From: Alphaproteobacteria bacterium
GTDB lineage: Bacteria; Pseudomonadota; Alphaproteobacteria; Micavibrionales; CSBR16-224
Assembly (NCBI GenBank): GCA_007116755.1
Contig: SKHU01000131.1
Span: forward strand, 1 to 16,695
DNA length: 16,695 nt
Direction of reading: 5' to 3'
Within the stretch, counting starts at the first letter, position 1. Every line of letters starts with the position of its first letter. The notes beneath the pieces were generated by a model. The model saw only the letters and a list, made by a program, of their open reading frames with translations, was not told the DNA's origin and ran no database searches. Of the stretch, positions 12,972 through 16,695 are shown piece after piece. Both the position numbers and the translations under genes were made by a program.

Positions 12972-13919
12972 ATGAAAAGGCAGATAACATATTTTATACG
13001 GACGGTTCCGGCAGTTTTTGCAGCGCTGTTTCTGTTCACCGCATCTGCGGCGGCCTTGTCGCCGCAGGGCGAGATCAGGCTGACGGGCGAGGTGCTGACG
13101 CTGGGACATGTGTTTGAAGGTATTACGAAGGATGCGGGTCATGTGCTGGCCCCTGCGCCGGAACCGGGGAAAACACTGGTTCTGTCGGCGCAGGATTTGA
13201 TGCGGATTGCGCGCGCCTTTAATCTCGACTGGCAGCCGGAGGGCGCGCATATCCGCAGCGTTGTGCGGCGCGATGTCACACTTGTTTCTCCGGAACGGCT
13301 GGCGACGCATATCGAAGATGCCCTGTCGCAAAGGCTGAACGGCGCAGTGTTTGAAGTCGAACTTGATCGCCGCGCGGCTGCGCTTTATCTGCCGCACGGT
13401 GCAACGCCCGAAATTACGGTGGCGCGTCTGGATTTTGACCCGTCTTCCGGCCGTATGACGGCAGGCATTGTACTGGAAGGCGGCGGCGCGCGTAAAAAAA
13501 CGGCTGTCACAGGACGTGCACACAGGCTTGTTGATGTCCCCGTTTTGAACCGCCGCCTGCGCAACGGCGATGTGATCGGTGCGCAGGATATTGATCTGAT
13601 GCGTATGCGGCTGTCGCAGATTCCGTCCAGTGCCGTTCTGGATACGGCGGGGCTTGTCGGGCAGACACCGCGTCGGGTGATTGATGCGATGCAGCCTGTG
13701 ATTCCAGAAAATATCGCAGCGCCGCTGGCCGTGCGCCGCGGCGAGCATGTAACGCTGCATTTGCAGCACGGGCATCTGACGCTGACGGCGCGCGGACGTT
13801 CGCTGGAAAACGGTGCGGAGGGGGAAATCATCCGTGTGATGAACACCTCCTCGAACAGGGTGATTGAAGGCGTGGTGGTCGGGGCGCAGAGTGTGCGCGT
13901 CAACACTGCGGAAATGTAA
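12972..13919 (+). CDS. flgA: Flagellar P-ring assembly chaperone FlgA
   Basis: FlgA is a periplasmic chaperone for P-ring (FlgI) assembly. A Sec signal peptide covers residues 1 to about 28 (basic start, hydrophobic 8-23, ASA-type cleavage). The C-terminal half contains the SAF-like domain (about 183-245, with VPVLNRRLRNGDVIGAQDID) and the trailing beta-rich part ending GVVVGAQSVRVN. At 315 residues it is longer than E. coli FlgA (219), as in many alphaproteobacteria, because of an extra N-terminal domain at about 30-150. AAGG lies about 8 nt before the ATG. No flgI follows within the window, so the P ring must be encoded elsewhere. Confidence 0.92.
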   Translation: MKRQITYFIRTVPAVFAALFLFTASAAALSPQGEIRLTGEVLTLGHVFEGITKDAGHVLAPAPEPGKTLVLSAQDLMRIARAFNLDWQPEGAHIRSVVRRDVTLVSPERLATHIEDALSQRLNGAVFEVELDRRAAALYLPHGATPEITVARLDFDPSSGRMTAGIVLEGGGARKKTAVTGRAHRLVDVPVLNRRLRNGDVIGAQDIDLMRMRLSQIPSSAVLDTAGLVGQTPRRVIDAMQPVIPENIAAPLAVRRGEHVTLHLQHGHLTLTARGRSLENGAEGEIIRVMNTSSNRVIEGVVVGAQSVRVNTAEM

Positions 13920-13955
13920 AAAAACCGTCTTAAAAAAAACGGGAGATCAAGAGAG

Positions 13956-14723
13956 ATGAGAAAACTGTTCAAACATAAAATGACGCAAGCTGCGGTGATC
14001 GGGCTTTTGTCGTTCAGCCTTGCTGCTTGCGGCAATACGCGCGACCGGCTGGCGCATGTCGGCAAGGAGCCGCCGCTCAGCCCGATCGAAAATCCGCTGG
14101 AGGCACCGGGTTATCGTGCCGTCAGCCTGCCGATGCCGGAAATACGCGAGGAGGAAAAGCAGGCCAACTCCCTCTGGACGGGTGGACGGCAGGCGTTTTT
14201 CAAGGATCAGCGCGCGCATAAAGTCGGCGATATTCTGACCGTGACCATCGATATCAAGGATGAGGCGACAATCGAAAATGAAACGACGCGCAACCGCAAC
14301 AACTCTGAAAATGCAGGTTTTCCGAATCTGCTTGGTCTGGAAACCAAGCTGCCGCAAAAAATTCTGCCTGCCGAGATTGATCTCGACAATCTTGCCCGTA
14401 TGAGCAGCGGCAGCAATTCAACAGGGCGCGGCAAGATCGAGCGCGAAGAGGAAATCAAGCTGAAAATGGCGGCGATGATCGCCGAAGTGCTGCCCAACGG
14501 CAATTTTGTCATTCACGGGCGGCAGGAGGTGCGTGTCAATTTTGAAGTGCGCGAATTGCGCATCGCCGGCGTGATCCGCCCTGAGGACATCACGACGCAA
14601 AATTCAATCAGCTACGACAAAATTGCCGAGGCGCGCATTTCCTACGGCGGCCGCGGCCAGATCACAGATGTACAGCAGCCCCGCTACGGGCAGCAGATTT
14701 TCGATGTGCTGTTCCCGTTCTAA
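13956..14723 (+). CDS. flgH: Flagellar L-ring lipoprotein FlgH
   Basis: FlgH is the outer-membrane L-ring subunit around the rod. The lipobox LAAC ends at Cys25, the expected lipidation site after a hydrophobic signal (residues 11-24). Family features are SLWTGGRQAFFKDQRAHKVGDILTV mid-protein, NFVIHGRQEVRVN, and the C-terminal GGRGQITDVQQPRYGQQIFDVLFPF. The 255-residue length is usual. A purine-rich GGGAGATCAAGAGAG precedes the ATG. It is the last gene of the flg block and is followed by the structured region and terminator at 14748-14892. Confidence 0.95.
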   Translation: MRKLFKHKMTQAAVIGLLSFSLAACGNTRDRLAHVGKEPPLSPIENPLEAPGYRAVSLPMPEIREEEKQANSLWTGGRQAFFKDQRAHKVGDILTVTIDIKDEATIENETTRNRNNSENAGFPNLLGLETKLPQKILPAEIDLDNLARMSSGSNSTGRGKIEREEEIKLKMAAMIAEVLPNGNFVIHGRQEVRVNFEVRELRIAGVIRPEDITTQNSISYDKIAEARISYGGRGQITDVQQPRYGQQIFDVLFPF

Positions 14724-14739
14724 AATATGAACAGTAAAA

Positions 14740-14892
14740 TAACCCCTGCGGAAGAAACCGCTTTTCGGGAGCAGAATGCTCCACCCCTCCAAAGTTTTAA
14801 GGTTTTAACTCACCTCTCATCTCTCGGCGGAATTTATTTTCCGTCAAACTCGATACGGCCGGTTTTGCTTTTGCGGAACCGGCCGCTTTTTT
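14740..14892 (+). ncRNA. Candidate small RNA or structured 3' UTR after flgH
   Basis: There is no supported gene in this stretch, but it can fold into four consecutive hairpins. GCGG/CCGC is at 14748-14761, GGAGCA/TGCTCC at 14768-14782, CGGAA/TTCCG at 14828-14843, and the terminator at 14856-14885. The linkers contain unpaired pyrimidine runs, CCCCTCC (14784-14790) and CACCTCTC (14811-14818), which resemble anti-Shine-Dalgarno sequences. It could be released from the flgH mRNA or have its own promoter (TAAAAT at 14721-14726 with a poor -35). Candidate only. Confidence 0.35.
14856..14892 (+). terminator. Strong rho-independent terminator of flgFGAH
   Basis: CGGCCGGTT (14856-14864) pairs perfectly with AACCGGCCG (14877-14885) around a 12-nt loop. 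C and TTTTTT then follow to 14892, and more T after that. It ends flgFGAH (and the candidate RNA) before the next gene's promoter. Confidence 0.88.
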
Positions 14893-14912
14893 CTTTGCGG
14901 TGTTTAGAGAGC

Positions 14913-14940
14913 TTGCGATTCACGGCAGGGCGGCTATACT
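14913..14940 (+). promoter_or_regulatory. Sigma-70 promoter of the deacylase-CnoX-Trm112 operon
   Basis: TTGCGA (14913-14918), a 16-bp spacer and TATACT (14935-14940) make a good housekeeping promoter right after the flg terminator. Initiation is expected near 14947. That makes the leader about 3 nt if translation starts at ATG 14950, or about 51 nt with a ribosome site if it starts at GTG 14998. Confidence 0.6.
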
Positions 14941-14949
14941 GTGGACATT

Positions 14950-15495
14950 ATGACAGCAAAAAACAACATAGAAAAAAAACAGAAAGGCGTTCAACCGGTG
15001 GAAACGCCGGAACCGCTGAAAAGCTATTTTGACCGTTTGGGCATCACGGCCAAAACCGTGGCGCACAGGCCGCTGTTTACGGTGGAAGACGGTGCGGATA
15101 TTCGTGGGCATTTCCGCGGCAGCCAGACAAAAAACCTGTTTTTAAAAGATAAAAAAGGGCAGCTTTGGCTGGTGGTGGCAGAGCAGAATACGGCGGTTGA
15201 TATGAACTGGCTGCAAAAGCGTCTGCTCTCGGCGCGGCTGTCTTTCGGCAAGCCCGAATTGATGGAGGAGGTTTTGGGTGTAACGCCCGGATCGGTGACA
15301 CCTCTTGCGCTGATCAATGATGATCAGAACCGGATCATTCCGGTGATTGACCGCAAGCTGGCGGAAGATTTCGACAGGCTGAATTTTCATCCGCTGCGCA
15401 ACGATATGACAACGGAAATTCGCTCGCAGGATTTGCTGAAATTTATTGATGCCTGCGGTCATACACCGGTTATTGTGGATTTTGACAAGGGATAG
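14950..15495 (+). CDS. Prolyl-tRNA deacylase (YbaK/ProXp-ala, PrdX type)
   Basis: This is a free-standing trans-editing enzyme that hydrolyses mischarged tRNA(Pro) (probably Ala-tRNA(Pro)) in the cytosol. Motifs from the ATG at 14950: KNLFLKDKKGQLWLVV (about 61-76) and the family hallmark TPGSVTPLALINDDQNR, with HPLRND and the DLLKFI C-terminal helix. From ATG 14950 the length is 181 residues. From GTG 14998 it is 165, closer to the family, with AGAAAGG 10 nt upstream. The intervening A-rich Lys/Asn/Gln stretch could be leader rather than protein. Both starts are compatible with the promoter at 14913-14940. CnoX follows 15 bp downstream. Confidence 0.9.
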   Translation: MTAKNNIEKKQKGVQPVETPEPLKSYFDRLGITAKTVAHRPLFTVEDGADIRGHFRGSQTKNLFLKDKKGQLWLVVAEQNTAVDMNWLQKRLLSARLSFGKPELMEEVLGVTPGSVTPLALINDDQNRIIPVIDRKLAEDFDRLNFHPLRNDMTTEIRSQDLLKFIDACGHTPVIVDFDKG

Positions 15496-15510
15496 GAGAG
15501 GTTAAAGATA

Positions 15511-16443
15511 ATGGACGAGAATATTCACCTTTTCCCGACAGCGGCGGGCGCGGCGGAAGCGGCGGTAAAAATCATCGATGTCGATACGATGGAGTTTGAA
15601 AAGAACGTTCTGGAAGAATCTTTGAAAACGCCGGTGATCGTTGATTTCTGGGCACCGTGGTGCGGGCCGTGCAAGCAGCTGATGCCGGTGCTGGAAAAAG
15701 CTGTAACGGCGGAGGGCGGCGCGGTCGTTCTGGCCAAAATCAATATCGACAACAACCCCGAACTGGCGCAGGCCATGCAGGTGCAATCCGTGCCGACGGT
15801 GCTGGCTTTTTATCAGGGGCAGCCGATTGACGGGTTTATGGGCGCGAAGCCCGAAAGTGAAGTGACGGCATTCGTCAACCGTGTGGCCAAGCAGGGCGGC
15901 GGTGCGCCTGCTGCGGACGGTGCATCTTCTGACGAGCATATCCGCGCATTTCTTGATAAGGCCGATGCCGTGCTGGACGGCGGTAACTGGCAGGAGGCGC
16001 AGGCCGCCTATGCAAAAGTTCTGCAGGCCGATCCCGGAAACGAAGATGCGGTCGCAGGGTTTATCCGCAGCTTTATCGTTGCCGGCAAGCCGGAAGAGGC
16101 ACGTAAATTTTTTGATCAGGTGCGGGAAAAACTGGACAAAATTCCGCCTGCGATTGCTGCGCTGGAGACGCATCTTGATCTTCTGGGCGAAGCGCCGGAA
16201 AAAGACAGTAGCGCGATCAAGGGAGATAAACCGCAAGATATATATGATCTGGCGATGGTGTTGTTCAGGGACGGGCGCTATGAAGACAGCGTAGAAAAAT
16301 TTCTGGATCTGGTTGAAAAAAATAAAGACTGGAAGGACGGGCAGGCGCGCAAGCAGTTGATCCGTGTTTTCGAAGCGCTTGGCAATGGGCATCCCGTCAC
16401 AGTGTCGGGCCGGCGGCGGCTGTCGTCCATTTTGTTTTCCTGA
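15511..16443 (+). CDS. cnoX: Thioredoxin-TPR chaperedoxin CnoX (YbbN family)
   Basis: The 310-residue protein has an N-terminal thioredoxin domain (about 20-126) with active-site WCGPC at 50-54 and cis-Pro95 in SVPTV. A Gly/Ala linker and a TPR-like helical domain follow (about 142-285: DKADAVLDGGNWQEAQAAYAKVLQADPG, then a further pair at RDGRYEDSVEKFLDLVEKN). It ends in PVTVSGRRRLSSILF, typical of the alphaproteobacterial homologues. CnoX binds unfolding proteins during oxidative stress and hands them to chaperones. The intact CxxC implies redox activity, as in Caulobacter CnoX, whereas E. coli YbbN lacks it. AGGAGAGG about 7 nt before the ATG supports the start. It is central in the deacylase-cnoX-Trm112 operon. 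Confidence 0.93.
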   Translation: MDENIHLFPTAAGAAEAAVKIIDVDTMEFEKNVLEESLKTPVIVDFWAPWCGPCKQLMPVLEKAVTAEGGAVVLAKINIDNNPELAQAMQVQSVPTVLAFYQGQPIDGFMGAKPESEVTAFVNRVAKQGGGAPAADGASSDEHIRAFLDKADAVLDGGNWQEAQAAYAKVLQADPGNEDAVAGFIRSFIVAGKPEEARKFFDQVREKLDKIPPAIAALETHLDLLGEAPEKDSSAIKGDKPQDIYDLAMVLFRDGRYEDSVEKFLDLVEKNKDWKDGQARKQLIRVFEALGNGHPVTVSGRRRLSSILFS

Positions 16444-16460
16444 AAATACGGAATTTTGTG

Positions 16461-16649
16461 ATGAATGAAGAGACCAAAAAAATAAAACCCGATGGCGCGC
16501 TTTTGGAAATGCTCGTCTGTCCGGTCACGAAGATGCCGCTGGAATATGATGCGGAGAAACAGGAGCTGATCAGCCGTGCGTCGGGTCTTGCCTATCCGGT
16601 GATTGACGGCATTCCCGTGATGCTGCCGGACGAGGCACGACGGCTGTAA
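16461..16649 (+). CDS. Trm112/YcaR family protein (UPF0434)
   Basis: This small protein of 62 residues matches the bacterial Trm112-like UPF0434 family. LLEMLVCPVTKMPLEYD is followed by SGLAYPVIDGIPVMLPDEARR, the standard core. Eukaryotic Trm112 activates methyltransferases; the bacterial role is not established. Only one Cys is visible in CPVTK, so the zinc site of some relatives is absent. A GTG precedes the ATG by one codon (16458) and could also start the protein. The gene is 17 bp after cnoX and is the last gene in the window. Confidence 0.9.
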   Translation: MNEETKKIKPDGALLEMLVCPVTKMPLEYDAEKQELISRASGLAYPVIDGIPVMLPDEARRL

Positions 16650-16671
16650 TGTCATATTGCGGCAGAAATTG

Positions 16672-16680
16672 TGTTACAAT
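16672..16680 (+). promoter_or_regulatory. Possible extended -10 box reading off the window end
   Basis: TGTTACAAT is a good extended -10 match (TG-n-TACAAT) just after the Trm112 gene. Its -35 region is poor and its target lies outside the window. Low confidence. Confidence 0.25.
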
Positions 16681-16695
16681 AAAAAAGATAAAAAA

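Noticed and set aside
14801..14810. Possible CtrA site (TTAA-type half sites near TTTTAAGGTTTTAAC)
   Set aside because: The half sites are separated by 4 bp instead of the 7 bp of the CtrA consensus.
14727..15032. Plus-strand open frame of 101 residues after flgH
   Set aside because: It runs through the strong terminator and into the deacylase gene in another frame, lacks a ribosome site and has no coherent domain. The structure of this stretch fits RNA better.

Overview
The window reads as chromosomal DNA of a flagellated Gram-negative bacterium, most likely an alphaproteobacterium. This rests on the pyruvate,phosphate dikinase regulator, the map-radC pair, an ECF sigma / 'YGxNxxxWP' anti-sigma / CnrX-like cassette, a flgF-flgG-flgA-flgH block behind a sigma-54-type promoter, and a prolyl-tRNA deacylase / CnoX / Trm112-like cluster. 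A Micavibrio- or Rhodospirillales-like lineage is possible, but this is inference. I see no insertion sequence, prophage, CRISPR array, tRNA or rRNA.

Layout. 1-190: the end of a cupin protein. 211-813 (-): an unrecognised, visibly AT-richer gene with a small internal duplication. 971-2685 (-): a short CinA-type protein followed by the PPDK regulator. 2794-4712 (+): methionine aminopeptidase, RadC and a small helix-turn-helix protein. 4715-6512 (-): ECF sigma factor, one-TM anti-sigma factor and a periplasmic CnrX/CpxP-like protein, the last pair overlapping TAATG. 6664-7641 (+): divergent from the sigma gene, a secreted Trp-repeat (DUF3106-like) protein. 7931-8716 (+): an alpha/beta hydrolase of the type usually fused to OsmC. 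8727-9365 (-): an ankyrin-repeat protein. 9497-11017 (+): an MscS-family channel. 11035-11187 (-): a 50-residue membrane protein. 11390-14723 (+): flgFGAH, preceded by a near-perfect sigma-54 promoter and followed by a strong terminator, with a structured possible small RNA between. 14950-16649 (+): prolyl-tRNA deacylase, the thioredoxin-TPR chaperedoxin CnoX and a Trm112/YcaR-like protein.

How the parts work together. FlgF and FlgG build the rod, FlgH forms the L ring, and FlgA chaperones P-ring assembly. The ECF cassette looks like an envelope-stress or metal-sensing circuit: membrane anti-sigma plus periplasmic sensor, with the divergent Trp-repeat protein as a possible partner. The last cluster deals with translation quality control and protein folding.

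The least explained items are the exactly alternating 26/19-residue Trp periodicity of the 6664-7641 protein, the candidate RNA at about 14740-14892, the 50-residue membrane protein beside the flagellar promoter, and several palindromes and promoter-like inverted repeats in the intergenic spaces.
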